From contig OX442415.1 of the NCBI GenBank assembly GCA_949361645.1, positions 23,913,790 to 23,977,789 on the forward strand: a stretch of 64,000 bases of DNA. Reading direction: 5' to 3'. The stretch comes from Spongilla lacustris. Its lineage: Eukaryota > Porifera > Demospongiae > Spongillida > Spongillidae. This document shows, piece after piece, positions 24,321 through 57,624 of the stretch. The position numbers and the translations under genes are program-made. A model generated the notes under the pieces. It was not told the origin of the DNA and did not search any database. It was given only the letters and a program-made list of their open reading frames with translations. Positions within the stretch are counted from its first letter, which is position 1, and the number at the start of each line of letters is the position of its first letter.

Positions 24321-24674
24321 AACTTACTTTTGACAACTATCATGAAATGCACTGTAATCTGTTGATATTGAAGACCCTTCTTCCTCAGCCCACGTGTGTG
24401 CTGTGCTGCAGGGCCGAAACCAGACTTTAATTGTACATGATATAGATATGGATTAAAGACCTAACTTACTCTGTCCTAACGGAACATATAAATGGGTCGA
24501 TAGTAGTCGGCAAGCACTCAAACCACGCGCTTCCCACTCAATCGTACATGCATATCATCGCTCCTAAATGGTGCTTGCTTTATTTAGGTTTTTTGTTTTG
24601 TTTTTGCACTTTGGAAAAAATGTGCATCATACAATTGCTGTCCATAGGGTCCATTAGAACCATATCATCGTTAC

Positions 24675-24703
24675 GTACATTTTGGTCTGGGTACGAGACC
24701 AGG
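24675..24703. repeat. Solo arm of a TCTCGTACCCAGACC hairpin element
   Basis: ACGTACATTTTGGTCTGGGTACGAGACC is the reverse complement of one arm of the element at 7473. The partner arm is missing, so it is a decayed or half element. Confidence 0.5.
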
Positions 24704-25299
24704 TGTTTTTGGCTATAGCTGTCGATGATAGCATCAATATTAAGTTCAATCATTAACTCATTAAATCTGTCTTCTCCCATATTGCTGCGATAGTCATTTT
24801 AAATAAATCTTTTAATAAATCTCAAAGTGGAAATAGGTCTTTCCACTTCATGGCCACTTGAAGTTACAGAGGTCAATAGCAGTAGCTTAATGATAGTACA
24901 TAGTAGGGGATGCATTTCTGTCCGCTATGGTTGTGACAAGTAAGTTTGGTTTGATTGGTGAATTATTCCACAGGGTTTTCCAAAGGAAAATCTCTTCATG
25001 AAATGTTTGTGGAAAAGGCAAATCATCACTACAAAACTTGAATATGTCTTTTACAAACAGAATCTCTTCATCATCTTTGAAAAGATGTGAACACTGAGGA
25101 ATTAAACATAATGCTCATAAACTTTGAATAGACAAATCAGAAAACCGAAGATCTAATTGCTGAATGAAATGGTCCAAATATGGAATAAAAACAACTAATT
25201 AAAAATATTCCTTTGGCGATCTAGCAGGAACATTGTTTGTCTTCCACATATTCTAGGTACATCAAGGGAGTCCATACCTGCATGTTCAGCCATTCCTAG

Positions 25300-25800
25300 C
25301 ATTTTTCCGTACACCTGTGGGGATTGTGAAAACCAGGACCACTCCATATCACCCTCAATCAGATAGTATGATCGAGTGGTTCAACAGGACACTACTTTCA
25401 ATGCTGAGAATGGCTGCAGTGGATAATGAGACTAACTGGGACCTCAGGATACCATGTCTTATGCTGGCATATCGAACCAGTATCCATGAAGCCACTAAGC
25501 ACACACCATTTTCTTTAATGTTTGGCAGGGAGGTGCAGTTAGTTGTGGCTGAATAACTCATATGTAGTAGTTCCTAGGGGGTAGTCCAAAAGTTGCATAC
25601 ATTTTAATTTGGAAGGGACCCTAAACAGTTGTGGATGTTTAGGACAATTGTGTGTACAAAATAAAACAAGATGCAGTCCCACATAAGCAGCATACAGTGC
25701 ATTTTGATAGGCTAAAGCCATATGTAGAGAGAGTGGTGCAGGAATATTCCAGATCTTAGCTGGTACAGGGTGCATGTGATACCGTCACACGTATATTGTT
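25300..25800 (+). pseudogene. Ty3/gypsy integrase C-terminal relic
   Basis: The frame from 25317 reads GIVKTRTTPYHPQSDSMIEW, then FNRTLLSML, then WDLRIPCLMLAYRTSIHEAT, then PFSLMFGREVQL, and stops at 25556. H-P-Q-S-D-x-x-x-E-x-F-N-R-T-L is the last part of the retroviral-type integrase core, with the third acidic catalytic position (E in MIEW). Further on, in another frame, QHTVHFDRLKPYVERV (about 25690-25730) is the V.HF.RLKP motif at the end of gypsy integrases. Internal stops separate the two, so the copy is dead. Upstream protease/RT is not recognised. Confidence 0.8.
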
Positions 25801-25804
25801 TCTG

Positions 25805-26635
25805 GTCGTAAGGCAGTCTATTGCTGTTTGGAGTACCATGTGCCTATAGGTAATATCAAGAGAACTGGCATGAGTAGCTATAGCCTACCTGTCCTATCCT
25901 CAGTTAGTTATTGTGCATATGAACTTGGAGTGCATGCATTTTATTTTAAAGTGATCCAATAGTAGGAGAAGTAATGTATAGTGTAAAAAATATTACACTT
26001 TCTTGAGACCTCATGTTTGATACGTAGGTGAACATAATGCATGTACTCTATAATGGAAACCTTTGTGACGAAATCTAAAATTCCTAATGTCATTGCAGAT
26101 TATCCTTATATATACTTAAGTGGACTTAAAATCCATAAATCTTTTGCATATATAGTGATGATTTTGTCATTGCTATGAGTACTGTAATAGTGGTTCCATC
26201 GGTGTAGAATTTTTTTCCCCATGTTTTACAAGTTAAAATCTTTCTTCATTGCACTGCGCGCATGCGTATATTATACCATTTGACGCAATGAACTTCCTTA
26301 TTATTTTGACTTAATACATGCATGAAAATACTTTCATGAAGCAATATTAAGTGCACTTGTATGTATTACATTCGTCAGACTACATGTATTAAGGTTTTGG
26401 TTAAAGTTGCACACTTATAAATATCTCTGTATTCAATAGAAATTCAACTGGGACAGTTTTTGTTTTGCGCATCCCATTCATTCGCGTACATTACCGATCG
26501 TTTTTGTTTTGATCCTTAAAATTACATGGTACTCGCAGGGAGATACATCATCGAGTAAGTAAGAATGCAGAAATGGTGCACTTTGTAGTAGTATACAAAA
26601 ACGTAATTTGAAAAAAATTGTCAACTAACGGCTAA
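25805..26635. other. AT-rich spacer
   Basis: No coding feature seen. An ATTATACC/GCGCATGCG segment near 26270 resembles the NRF1-like motif but has no gene beside it that I can support. Confidence 0.35.
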
Positions 26636-26639
26636 TTCA

Positions 26640-29600
26640 TGAGACTGAAGATGGCATGTGTAGAAACAAGATACCTTGGAGGTGCAGACTACTTTGAATC
26701 TGCTGACCTACCTCATGGTTTTTTACCAACAAAAAAGGCTGTAATTGAAGTTATACTTTATCCTCTTCGTCCAAGACGCGCAGAGCATTATCGCAAAGGT
26801 CAAGAATGAAGTGATGCTGCCGATATGATGGCATCAGTATTGCAGGAGCATTGGATTTTTTTTACAAATTCAACAAAGAAAAGCCAAGCTGTATGAGGAA
26901 TTTTTTTAACTGCTTCAGACTAGGGAGAGCACAAAAAATTCAAAGTTATGATGCCAAAGTCAGTCTTAGCCTTCAGAATAGATAGTGCAGTATTGTTTGA
27001 CATTTTTTGTCAAAGAAAGAAAGTTTGAGAAATGCTATGATGTAAAGATCACGAAAAATGAGTGGGAGTTTTTGGAAGACCAAAGAAGTGAGAGAAAAAA
27101 GTATTACCAAGACTACTTCGACACACGATGGACCAAAACAATGACAAGGCGAATAATAATTTATATGCTCTAGAGAGGATGCGGCACTCTGTAAATTCTG
27201 AACAGCCAATGGCTGTGCCGGAGAATACAGAAACTTCTGAAGCCACTATGGATAGTGCAGATAAGCTGTATACAATGTACACCAGTTACAGTAGAGGACA
27301 TTGAATTTGAAAGTCCAAGAACGAAAACAAAGGTGATGGAAAATAAAAACTGCAATGCTCACACCATTTTTGCCGCTTACATCACTCTTATCCTCATACA
27401 CCACCCCCTCACATACACCACACCCACACCATCCCACATATACCACACCCATACCACCCATCCCCACATACCACCTTTCACAAACACCATACCATGCCAT
27501 CCCTCACACACATCACTAAGCATACCACTGGTTTGCCTGGTCCCCATCACGCTTTCTCTTCTTCCCCGATATGGTAGTGAGCAATTATCTGAATTGTGTC
27601 CAGCCACAAACAGCTCACTAAAATTTAATAGCATGCAGGCTTTGGGTAGGTTTAGTTTAACCCAACCAAACCTAAAAATGCCCAGTGGCTTAATTCGAAC
27701 TTACGGGTATCAGCACTTATTTTCAATTAAATTTTATAATATACATGTACATCATGTGGGTGGGAAGGGTAAACTGAAGTACATGTACATCTACATTAAT
27801 AGCATTGTCGGATAGCCAAAACAAAAGAAGCGTAATGGAATTAACGCTCCCTTCTTGCTTTCCTTATGTTTTTAAAACATCATTATTTCCCACAAAACAT
27901 ACGTAACCATTTACAGGAAATATAGTAAATATGATGATTTCTAATTCCAGGAACCTTTGGTCAGATTTGACAAAATCACAGAAATGAAAGCATGCAGGCT
28001 ACTGCACTTCCATTAAATCTCCCAATTTCTGTGTAACACTGATAAGATGATGTACTTTTTAACACTACATGTACATGCATATAATAAAAAACCCGAAATG
28101 AGTAAGCTATAACTTACTTACTACACGCGTGAGAACATGAAATTTTGCACTATTCTATTTATCATTTTACCTGTCGTAAGTATTATCAACATTAGTTTAA
28201 ACTAGTTTTGGATCTTGAATATGTGGGTGTTCCTTTTCAGATTACAATGTTACTTGTCCACACTTCTTTGGAAGTCTTAATGTTTTAGCTCCCACAAATA
28301 ACTTTTCATCTCCTTCTTTTTTATATTGGTTGGTACTGATGTAGTTGTTGCTATTGCATTATATATTTCTGTTACTGCAGCTACATCATGTACATGTACA
28401 TGCATGTAACATGTCCATTTATAATGTCTAAAGTTGGCTTCAGCTTGTAGATTGAAGTCGTGTATGTACCTGGAATTAGTGCAGAGTACTGAGAAAATTA
28501 GTTGCGGCCTGCTGCAGACACCATGCATCAATCACTGTACCATCATCATAAATTCTTTCCATGCAAAATATGATGATGAAGGAGCAGAAATTGATGTAGA
28601 CACTCTTCCTGACATGAAGAATGCTAGAAGTTTTGGAAAGTGCATTGAAGTCATGGCACTGAGTAAAATAGTGCATTGAAGGAGATAGTATCCTCTGATG
28701 AACAAACTACAATCACATATGCATACGATTGTTCTAAAAACAAGGGGCTAGCTCATTCACAGAGCAGGGTATTATGATTAATGGTAAGTGCATGTATAAA
28801 GCACTACCTACCATGAGCATTGCATCCAAGTCAAAATGTAACCTTGGCTGATTTAAAGCTAACAACCTTGCAAATTCTATCGGCAGCTAGTGGAGTTGGT
28901 GCAAAGGTTCTTTTTGAGAGAATTGATTTTGTCGTTTCTGATCAAACAGCACACATCATAGATGTTGAAGAGTTAGTTGCAAACGAGCTTGGCGCAGAGA
29001 AAATATCCAATTAACTGTTTTTCAATGTTCATCCATGCCTTATGTTCATCGGGTGATAGTAAAGCATTGGTCACAGCTTGAGAATGCAAGTGGACATGAA
29101 AAAATATATGCAAAATTTCTTTTACAGGCTCTTGATTGCATTACTCAATTGATCAATGAACCATGATTTGATCATAAGCCCCAGGAATTTGACATGCATA
29201 TATCACCTTAGAAAAACATGTCTGTTAGCTTGAAAGATGAACGTTTTAATCGTTTGCCACTTTGATGATATTGTATCTTTTCTAGACAGGTTTCAGCATG
29301 TGACCAACCAATTTGCATGAATTTTAAGGTGCTTCCTGAGAGCTCGAATTTCTGAAAGTGATGCTATTTATTGGTGCATCATTAGGAGTGCACTTAGTGG
29401 AACCTTTTTTGATACTGACAACATCTACTCAAATAACGTATTCCAAACTTATTACTGCTTTTCAACAGCTCTATCTTGACCTGCTGGAAACTGAACCCAA
29501 CCTGTAAGCCCCTAAACCAGAACAAGGCTGCATTTACCTTTGTCAGTGATACCAATTCAGTTATGCATTCTTGGTATGCTTTTGAAATATGTAGGAGTAT

Positions 29601-30230
29601 AGAAGCAATTGGTGAATATTATATGCCACAAGTTTTAAAGATATCGTACCTGCTCTAGCAGAAGCATTTCATAGACAGAAGGGGGAGATATTTGGTATGA
29701 TGAAAACTCCCATAACCTTTCATCAATGGACCAAGATAATTTAGAAGGAGCACCAGTGCATAACCTTGATGCTGCAAGCAAAGCCAATGCTTTATAAATT
29801 ATGAACTATCACAAAGAGGATCAAAGCAATTCAGTACAGCTTCATCGACACAATTTAAATGTGCAGCACATGATTTAATTGATAATGCTGTTACAGGATC
29901 ATATACAAGAGATATTCCAATTAAGGTAGCCAAATATGTAATGCCTGAATTATGCCGCAAATGGGCTGCTAAGCAGGAGGATCGTCTTGAAGATAAAGAA
30001 ATTGGAAAAACTTAAATCCTCAGGTGGACTATTTACAATGTCAAGCCATGTTGATGAGTATTTGAAGCCTGATGACATAATAACATAGGAAGATTGTACG
30101 TTGAAGTGAGATATGCAAGTGGCACATCTTTATCAAAGCTAAAGAACAGTGACGTTTTTAGGATCACAGAAGACTTAGAGAAGAAGCATATGCTACCAAT
30201 CTTAAGCTAGATATACTTGGACAATGTAGT
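26640..30230 (+). pseudogene. Long decayed coding region of a mobile-element-like protein
   Basis: Fragments of one large protein follow in order on the plus strand, broken by many stops and shifts. They include YLGGADYFESADLPHGFLPT (26680), ITKNEWEFLEDQRSERKKYY (27050), DVDTLPDMKNARSFGKCIEV (28590), LADLKLTTLQILSAASGVGA (28845), VVSDQTAHIIDVEELVANEL (28930), DERFNRLP (29240) and VPALAEAFHRQKGEIFG (29650). Further fragments follow to about 30200. The order agrees with a large, repetitive, uncharacterised protein family I associate with invertebrate genomes. I recall it only from general exposure and cannot assign a function. A simple repeat (CACACCATCCC at 27400-27500) is inserted. Confidence 0.45.
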
Positions 30231-30239
30231 TTCATGATC

Positions 30240-31430
30240 TTGTCAGAGCAATAGATATATTTACACAATGTGATTAATATTCTGATATATGTAATGCAAT
30301 TAACATGACTTTACAAAGAAATTTGTTTATAATACATAATACTGTTCTTCCACTATACAATCGTTTTTACTGTGCTTCTGCTAATGCCTAAATGAATAAA
30401 GTATATTAAAGTCAGTACACTGCTAAATTTAAGAAATCCCCAGCTTACCTTTAGTGCTATCTGGTGCCATGGGTGTGTATGTATGTATACATCATCCTTA
30501 TATTTTGTAAAACTTCAAGTTATGGTATACTGTACTCTCGTAGGAAAAAAATCGGCGTTGGAGCGTGCCATAGAACGTGTAATGACGTGCTTAAACAGTT
30601 AATGCTTAAACGCGTTTGCAATTACGGATGCGATACGTCACCTCAATAAAAAGTGTTAAAGTTAGCATATGCAGCATATACTCAGCAATTTAGTACTCAA
30701 TAATGAGACTAAATTGTTTTATTTTATTTTTTAAATGTCGGACGTTGTTTGTGTGTTAACTAGTTTGACTATCAGGTTAAGACTGCAATGGATGAGTTTA
30801 TGGATCGACTAGTAGCTGTACTGGGAGAGTGCTGCAAGAAATTTGAAAAAACTCATCAATGGTTTAAGATTTGTTTTGTACTGCCATGGCCCAGAATAAA
30901 AAAAAAAATACTTATGTCTAGTGATTTGTTGCATACTAGAAACCAACCATCTGCTTGTTATTATATAAATCACCTTCCGACAGTTGAAAACGCGCTCACA
31001 AAAGGAGAAAAGGGTTGGGATTTTAATATTTGGCAGGAAACCAATTCTCCATCTCTTGCAGTTTTACGAGTGCACTTTCAGTGATGGAACTACGACACTT
31101 GAAAAATAAACTCGAGATCCTCGTTTCCTATAACACAAATAGTTTTACGGCAAAATTCGCAATTGAAAAGACTCCCATTTTACCCTGGGCCAAAAAATAT
31201 GAGTCAAAAGGGTGCAGTGGCCAGAAGCAAGTATGTGACTAGAAGTACAATGCCGGGTATGAAAAATGTGTGGATGGCCACTGCAGGTAGTTATTATTAT
31301 TGGACGCATACTTATATGGCTGGTCTGCGCTCTTTAAAACGTTCCTATCCAACATTGAGGCTCAGCGCAAATAATAATAAACGAGATGTTAAAGAAAAAT
31401 AAACAAAACAAAATGAAAAATGGGTCTGGG
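30240..31430. other. Spacer with weak open frames
   Basis: A 98-residue frame at 30788-31084 (MDEFMDRLVAVLGECCKKFE...) is the longest. It has no recognised domain and ends at a plain stop, so I do not call it a gene. Confidence 0.3.
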
Positions 31431-32037
31431 CTAAAAGTAACCGTCTTTAACTTCTGGTCCCCGGCCGATAGCAAAAAAGACCTAAACTATATATCCGATC
31501 GCGAGTGCCACAGAATGTAATTAACACATACCATTAGGAGAGAAGGTTTCTATTGTACCTTGACCTTCCATGAATAAATAACATGTTTACGGTAAGTGGA
31601 TTGGCTGAAGTACAACATGTGTAAATGCCATGCAATTCCGATTCAAGCCGCAGGTGAATGACGTCGACGTTTGTATGGCTTCATACTAACTCAGCGTACT
31701 AGACTCAAGCAGATGAAAACATTCCCATGCAGCCTGGGTTTAGTTCAATCGCGATGATAGCCCCAGGTTGATAGACTGCACTTGAAGCACATTATCGGCT
31801 CACAATTCGCGATACCTGCATGGACCTCTTAACTTTTACAGTAACACCAAATTAATTTTTATTGGTGAAAGCGGGAATGGTAGCGCTATGAACGCCAACG
31901 TAAACATTCCCAACCCCATGAAATGACCGCTTGCACATCATTCGTATACAGGTATATGCAAACCAAAATGAACAAAGATAAAAATAATAACGATGCAAGC
32001 ACTGGTTACGGCAATATAGTTTGAACAGTCGCGATCG

Positions 32038-32364
32038 TTATTCGCGCGCCATGGCCATGCCATTAGCGCCTTTTAGCTCTTGGGCTTCCTGGCATAGCGC
32101 GCATGTAGGAAAGCACAAGTGGCACAGGAAATCCATGAAACAACTTCCCTCGATCCCTTTCTGCTCTCTTATCTTGCCGCGGACCGAGGTTCTTGCGAAA
32201 ATGTCGATGGGAGAACAAAACTGGGACAAGCAGCACAGGAAGCAGCTGTCTCCAACGGCCTCGGCGTTCTTCCCGAACGTGTAACAGGGACAGAAGTAAG
32301 TGATGATGCACAGAGAGCAGTCATCGAAGCAGCCGCATATTCCGTGACCCCAATCACCACCCAT
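32038..32364 (-). CDS. PLAC8-family cysteine-rich protein, copy 2
   Basis: A 108-residue single-exon protein, nearly identical to copy 1 (12390-12716). Differences are few; examples are FCSPIDIF for FCYPIDIF, GKIREQKG for GKIRQQKG, and FMDFLCHLCFPTC for FGDFLCHLCFPAC. All PLAC8 cysteines are kept and there is no break, so both copies look functional and recently duplicated. The promoter element CGCATGCGCACTGAG upstream is kept as well. Confidence 0.9.
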   Translation of the reverse strand: MGGDWGHGICGCFDDCSLCIITYFCPCYTFGKNAEAVGDSCFLCCLSQFCSPIDIFARTSVRGKIREQKGIEGSCFMDFLCHLCFPTCALCQEAQELKGANGMAMARE

Positions 32365-32437
32365 CGTGACGAGTCAATATATGTATGTGAAATGAGTCGT
32401 GCCAACAAAGCAGCGGCTATTAATTAAACGATTATCC

Positions 32438-32452
32438 CACGCATGCGCACTG
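32438..32452 (-). promoter_or_regulatory. NRF1-like palindrome upstream of PLAC8 copy 2
   Basis: CGCATGCGCACTGAG lies about 77 bp 5' of the start codon, matching the position in copy 1. Confidence 0.5.
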
Positions 32453-32484
32453 AGTAAGGCGGAAATGGGACGTAACCTTGATGA

Positions 32485-34165
32485 ACCCAGCTTGGTGGGC
32501 TGTTTGCATTACCACTTACAAACATAATTATATAATACATCACCGACTTGATTGAAGCAGTGTTTTGAACGCTTTAAAAATGAAGGCCAGTAGGCAGTAA
32601 GTACCCTATACCATGACAAAGAGTGTTTTTTATTCCCACCCTATAATATATTGCACATCACATCCATCCAATTTAAGAAAGTTGACAGACTCCTTCACTG
32701 ACGTCAGATGCTAAGAATACCACTGACCCCAAAATAAAAGTTCTGCACATAGAGATGACGTCTAAAATGCATGGATTAATCGCTACGGAATAACGGCATG
32801 CGCTAGTTGTATTCATAACTTCCGTCATGCATTCGCGTGAATAGTTATATCATCCTTCGACGGTATCTGTACTTACACCAGGTAATATCGGAACAATACC
32901 TTGTTCTGAATCGTTATTTAAAAACACCGGTTGCACTTCAATAAGGATTGCAAAACGAATGCGCAGATGAAAGTACAGTACAACCTCTAAAAGCGGACCA
33001 AAAATAAATGACCATTGTAGACAGGTGTGGCTGCCCTAACCCAAAACCGTTTGTACACAGCAGCCACATACTTATGACTTAAGTTATGTAGCCGTTAAAG
33101 CACCACTGTCGTCGGTTGCTTTGATGTGGTTTCCTGCTCAGCGTGATCTTACTGTAAATGTATAAGTGAATTAGACTCTCCCCAATTGTGGTTTCGTATT
33201 TTCCGCGTATAGGCATTGCCAACATATCATGGGAAGTTATATAAAAGTGCCAATGTTATATTATAGTGTTGCCAAGTCATTCGTTAGACATATACATGTA
33301 GTATACACCTTCTTTTGATATGTACTCATTACATAGAAGGAATGGACTGACCATGAATTAGCAGTGGTAAAACATATTGGCTGATAGCATACAGTACAAT
33401 GCATGTAGTTATTGTTGTATAATATATATATATATATATACTGTGATTGTTGTGCATGTTGATGTTGACACACTATCTCTCTCCTACATGTACAGCATAT
33501 GGGCCAAGCGGAGAATCACTTCAAATTTTGGCATGTTCCTGCATGCAGCGTGTGGAATGCAGGGCGTGGTTACTCAATGTACATGTATGTACATGTATCA
33601 CAACGCACAGACACTGCCTACACATTGGCACCACTGATAAGCTTGTCATGACTACTGCCAGCAATATACATGTACTGGCACCTGAGTGTCGAGGATTACT
33701 GCCAGATACTGGGGTACTAGCCTTCACTTCGGTCTCCAGCCAGGCAGCTGCTAAATGCATTCAAAAAGGACCTGTGGATCCTTTTCAAGTTAAACCCAAG
33801 TGTATCAGCAACAAATCTAGCATCAATTTTTGGATATGACGTTAACAAATACATCACCATTATTAATAGTACGCCAAGTTAATGTCTGTACCAAGTACCA
33901 GTGCAATATCATTAAAAATGACAAATTGGACAGCAAACCTGATACAACACACAGCAAAAGCATTTTTGGGATAAATATAGTTTAGATAACAATGTCAGTT
34001 GTGATCCGGTATCACAGATACTTCTGAAAGCGATTTTATACTAAATGAATAAAAATATATTTAAGTCAGTGCAAAGTACAAAATGTTTACATACATGTAC
34101 ATACATGTACACACAAATGCAAGCCTCATACAGTGCATGCACTATAGTCTAAAATACAGTTTTAA
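32485..34165. other. Non-coding stretch
   Basis: Includes a TATATA run near 33425. The open frame at 33447-33839 lacks family features and spans several TACATG repeats; I do not call it. Confidence 0.35.
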
Positions 34166-34172
34166 AACTTAC

Positions 34173-34265
34173 AGATCTGTCAGCGTCACAAGCAGAGTCT
34201 TTTGAAGTGCGACTGTCTTGGAGCACTCTAAAGTTGTCTTCTGAAGTTCACTCATTGTTTGACTG
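34173..34265 (-). CDS. TBK1: Possible exon 21 of the TBK1-like kinase
   Basis: Between GTGCAG and GTAAGT on the minus strand, 93 bp encode SQTMSELQKTTLECSKTVAL and QKTLLVTLTD without stops. This is helical text comparable to the last coiled coil of TBK1. It needs an incoming phase of 2, while exon 20 ends in phase 0, so at least one linking exon has not been found. A short candidate lies near 35.3 kb. Confidence 0.4.
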
Positions 34266-34614
34266 CTGCACATGTTTACAGGATATGGGGAAAGTGAAGA
34301 GCAATGATACAAGATATAAGAATTCATAAAAATAAAATTGGTGATGTAGGATGAGAATTACAGCAATTGAGTAAATAGTAAGGAAACTAGGGATTACGGA
34401 AATTACATGTACATGTACATGTATACGTTCTCTAATTTACAAATACTACATATTTAATACATGTACCTACATTTAGCAAATTATACAGGTCTGTAATATG
34501 TATAGATAAATGACAGTGAATATATAATTTCTGTAATCCTTTGTTTCCTTACATTTCGATTTTTATGTCTACAAATCCTACATTACCAATTTTAAATTTT
34601 TGTATCTCATTTTT

Positions 34615-34775
34615 ATCGAACCTGAGTGTCTGGGAGCAGGATGTATGTGATGACATAGAGATGGGGCCTGGTGTGGCTAACCACTCTATACAGGCCCCTG
34701 GGTGTGCCTGTTTACTGAAGAGCGCACTTCAGTGGTTTCTGGCCACAATGACAATTGACCACAAGCTATGTAGGT
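34615..34775 (+). other. Plus-strand exon-like frame
   Basis: A frame with LSVWEQDVCDDIEMGPGVAN and CACLLKSALQWFLATMTIDH ends at CTATGTAG followed by the strong donor GTGAGT. No family is recognised and no partner exon could be linked, so this may be chance. Confidence 0.2.
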
Positions 34776-35916
34776 GAGTCCTTTTATGGCTTCACTAAAG
34801 ATTGTCAAGCCCTTACGAAAATAATAGAACAAATCCAACTCGACGGTAGGTTTCACACTTGTTGGTTCTAGTGCTTCTGCAAAATTGCCTAACATTATGT
34901 TTCAATTGTTTATGTCGAATTTGATCTTATCAGATCTGGAAGAAGGTGGAGAAACTTTGTAAGGTTCGATCTCTGTTGTCTGAGCTTTCTAAGCATCGGC
35001 AGTTTTACTACATTACAGGTATTTGAAGGCTCTATCCTAATACGCTATGATTGTACAGCAAATCCTACATACACATGTACATGAAGAAACTACTAACGTA
35101 CCCACAGCATTCACTTAGTGTGAGCTACATGTATGTTACAAGTTGTGCATAGAGTAATAACTACATGTACATGTATACACAGGAAATAAAACAACGCTCA
35201 TACTATTGTACACATATTTCTTGTGTGTTACTGTACCACATGCATATAGGTTTTTTTTAACTTCACCTTGGACAGACAATAGGTTCAGCTTGTACTGGTG
35301 GCAAAGGTGTGTTGCTTAAAGCATTGTCATGCGCAACACTCAAGCTGCCTTGCATTTTTTGGATGCGTCCGACATAGGTCTTCTCCCACTAAAGATTAAA
35401 AAGATAGGGTTACAGTGCCATACTACCAAAGACTTCACAATCGTAGTGCAGTTATTAATTCACAAGTTCAGTCAAAGGACAGATGTAAAGGACAGAGTTT
35501 TTTTTATAATGAAACAAAACAACCAACCACATACATGTACAGTACATGTATTAATCTTAAAACAAAACTTGTGATAATGTTGAATCGCCTTACTAGGCAC
35601 ATACCTCCTCCAATCCACATAATTATAATTCATGTGACAACTCAATTGCTCAGTATACATTGCATGTTTCTTATTAGACGCAAGTAACTTCAAAAGCATT
35701 ATCTATGAGAATGCTGGTGGTTTTTTTAATGGCAATAGTGGTGTAAAAAGCCTGTAGTAGTAGTAGGAAACAATACAATAGGTCTACAACATTATATATG
35801 TTGTTAATGTGCATTCAGTATTATTACACCCTCGTTTCCATGTTTTGTGCACCATTTAAGAAATACTACAAACCACCAGCTTTAGAGAATGTTTAAGTTA
35901 CATTGCACTTGTGTCG

Positions 35917-35990
35917 AGGAGGAGGAGGAGGAGGAGGAGGGGGAGGAGGGGGAGGAGGGGGAGGAGGGGGAGGAGGGGGAGGAGGGGGAG
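35917..35990. repeat. GAGGAGGGG purine array
   Basis: (GAG)n passes into GAGGAGGGG units. Strand-asymmetric purine tract; open frames here are artefacts. Confidence 0.9.
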
Positions 35991-36896
35991 AAATGTGGGA
36001 CTGGTACAAGGGGGACAGGCAGGACAACTGCAAGGTTTTGCGACATCAAAAAAAATACAATATTGCTTGATTTTGCCTCCTTATTCGATAATGACAACAA
36101 GCTCCATTGTCAAGAGTCTCATTAAAAGCAGGTCACATATGACATTCACATGTATAAGGGACATATACCAGTACCATTCTCAAAAAATGCTGCATCATAT
36201 AACAGGTACAAGTAGCAGGTGAAGCATGCATGTCAAGTGTGTGCATTTGTAGTATATATAGTAATCCACATCCATTAGTGCAGTACATGGAATTTTGTTT
36301 TCAAACCTTAGCGTCACAAAAAATGCATTAACGGAGAAGTGGTTAATTACAAGTAAAATGCACCATTGTACATGTACATGTACATGTACCATTACAGTTG
36401 TACCTGTACGTATACATGCATGTAATGGACCATTACCATCTGGCTTTAATTATTTATATTACATCCGACACACCAAAATGGTCAAGTTGTATTAACATGC
36501 ATGTGAGTCATACAGGGTTAATGAAACTTTTCTGCATTGCATAATTATCATTAGCATCAAATTTATAATGAATGTTCCAACAGTTTGGATCCTGAGAGCT
36601 ATTCATACATGCATTCATATGATCTAGTAAAATTCGATTGCAAAAGCCTGTAAAACATTTACATTGTATGTAATAAATATATTCTTTCCCCTGTGACAAT
36701 GGCACCAAAGATGCATGTACATGTATGCTAAAGACATGCACTAAATACAACAGACTTGTGCAAAGCTGTATTAGGATAATTATTTGGTGAACATCTTTAC
36801 ACCAGAAAGGCAAGTAATGGATACAAATATGTAAGTCCTAATCAGTCCCTCTGGCAAAGAGTTCACTTATACATGTGTAACACAAATTAACCTTAC

Positions 36897-57148
<20,252 letters not shown>

Positions 57149-57420
57149 GAAGAAACCTATATACGTATTTTGAATGATGCTCCGAGACCTATGACACTTG
57201 CGTATCAAGGTCACCCTGCAACGGATCAAACTACCTGCCTATGATATGCAAGACTTTATTCTAGCTACAACAATAGCCCAGTACCTTTGCCAGTGGGAAA
57301 CTCCCTTACGTCACGCATGACGTCACATGCTAATCCATAAATATAATTTGCTGATTGCTCCATCCATCCTGATCCTGATCAGAGCTGATCACAATCATCA
57401 CACAAAGAACTAAAATTCAC
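57149..57420 (-). promoter_or_regulatory. TBK1: Kinase 5' region with CRE-like sites
   Basis: TACGTCACGCATGACGTCA (57307-57325) contains one perfect CRE/ATF site (TGACGTCA) and a half site, 160-180 bp upstream of the start codon. It is followed by ATGCTAATC, an octamer-like motif. No TATA box is evident near it. Transcription start not determinable. Confidence 0.4.
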
Positions 57421-57511
57421 TCACAACATGGCCGTAGTTGGGAGTGGAAGGGGGTATAGTCTCGTCCAGAAAAGCGGGGGGAAAAGCAGGCAAGCAAGGT
57501 TTGACTGATGG

Positions 57512-57621
57512 AAAATGAAATAGGCCTATCAAGTTAATAATATTTTTAGCACATGCACGAACCATCACGTTCTGAATTCTGAAGAATGTGCTAAAAATAG
57601 GCCTGTTTCATTTCCCAAGTC
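57512..57621. repeat. Short inverted-repeat element
   Basis: AAATGAAATAGGCCTA and TATTTTTAGCACATG are mirrored by ATGTGCTAAAAATAGGCCTG and TTTCATTT around a loop of about 35 bp. MITE-like hairpin between the kinase and the third PLAC8 gene. Confidence 0.6.
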
Positions 57622-57624
57622 CCA

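Larger units (their letters stand above)
31430..32480. repeat. Segmental duplication block B (PLAC8 copy 2)
   Basis: Same order and orientation as block A (11960-12815). Block B is longer in the 3' flank because of insertions, for example an AATTAATTTTTATTGGTGAA-containing piece near 31850. The block boundary is soft because similarity fades. Confidence 0.85.

Noticed and set aside
30788..31084. 98-residue frame MDEFMDRLVAVL...
   Set aside because: No recognised domain, no splice context, and it sits in AT-rich spacer next to decayed element DNA.
33447..33839. 130-residue plus-strand frame
   Set aside because: It spans several TACATG repeats and shows no domain or conserved pattern. I could not link it to any exon.
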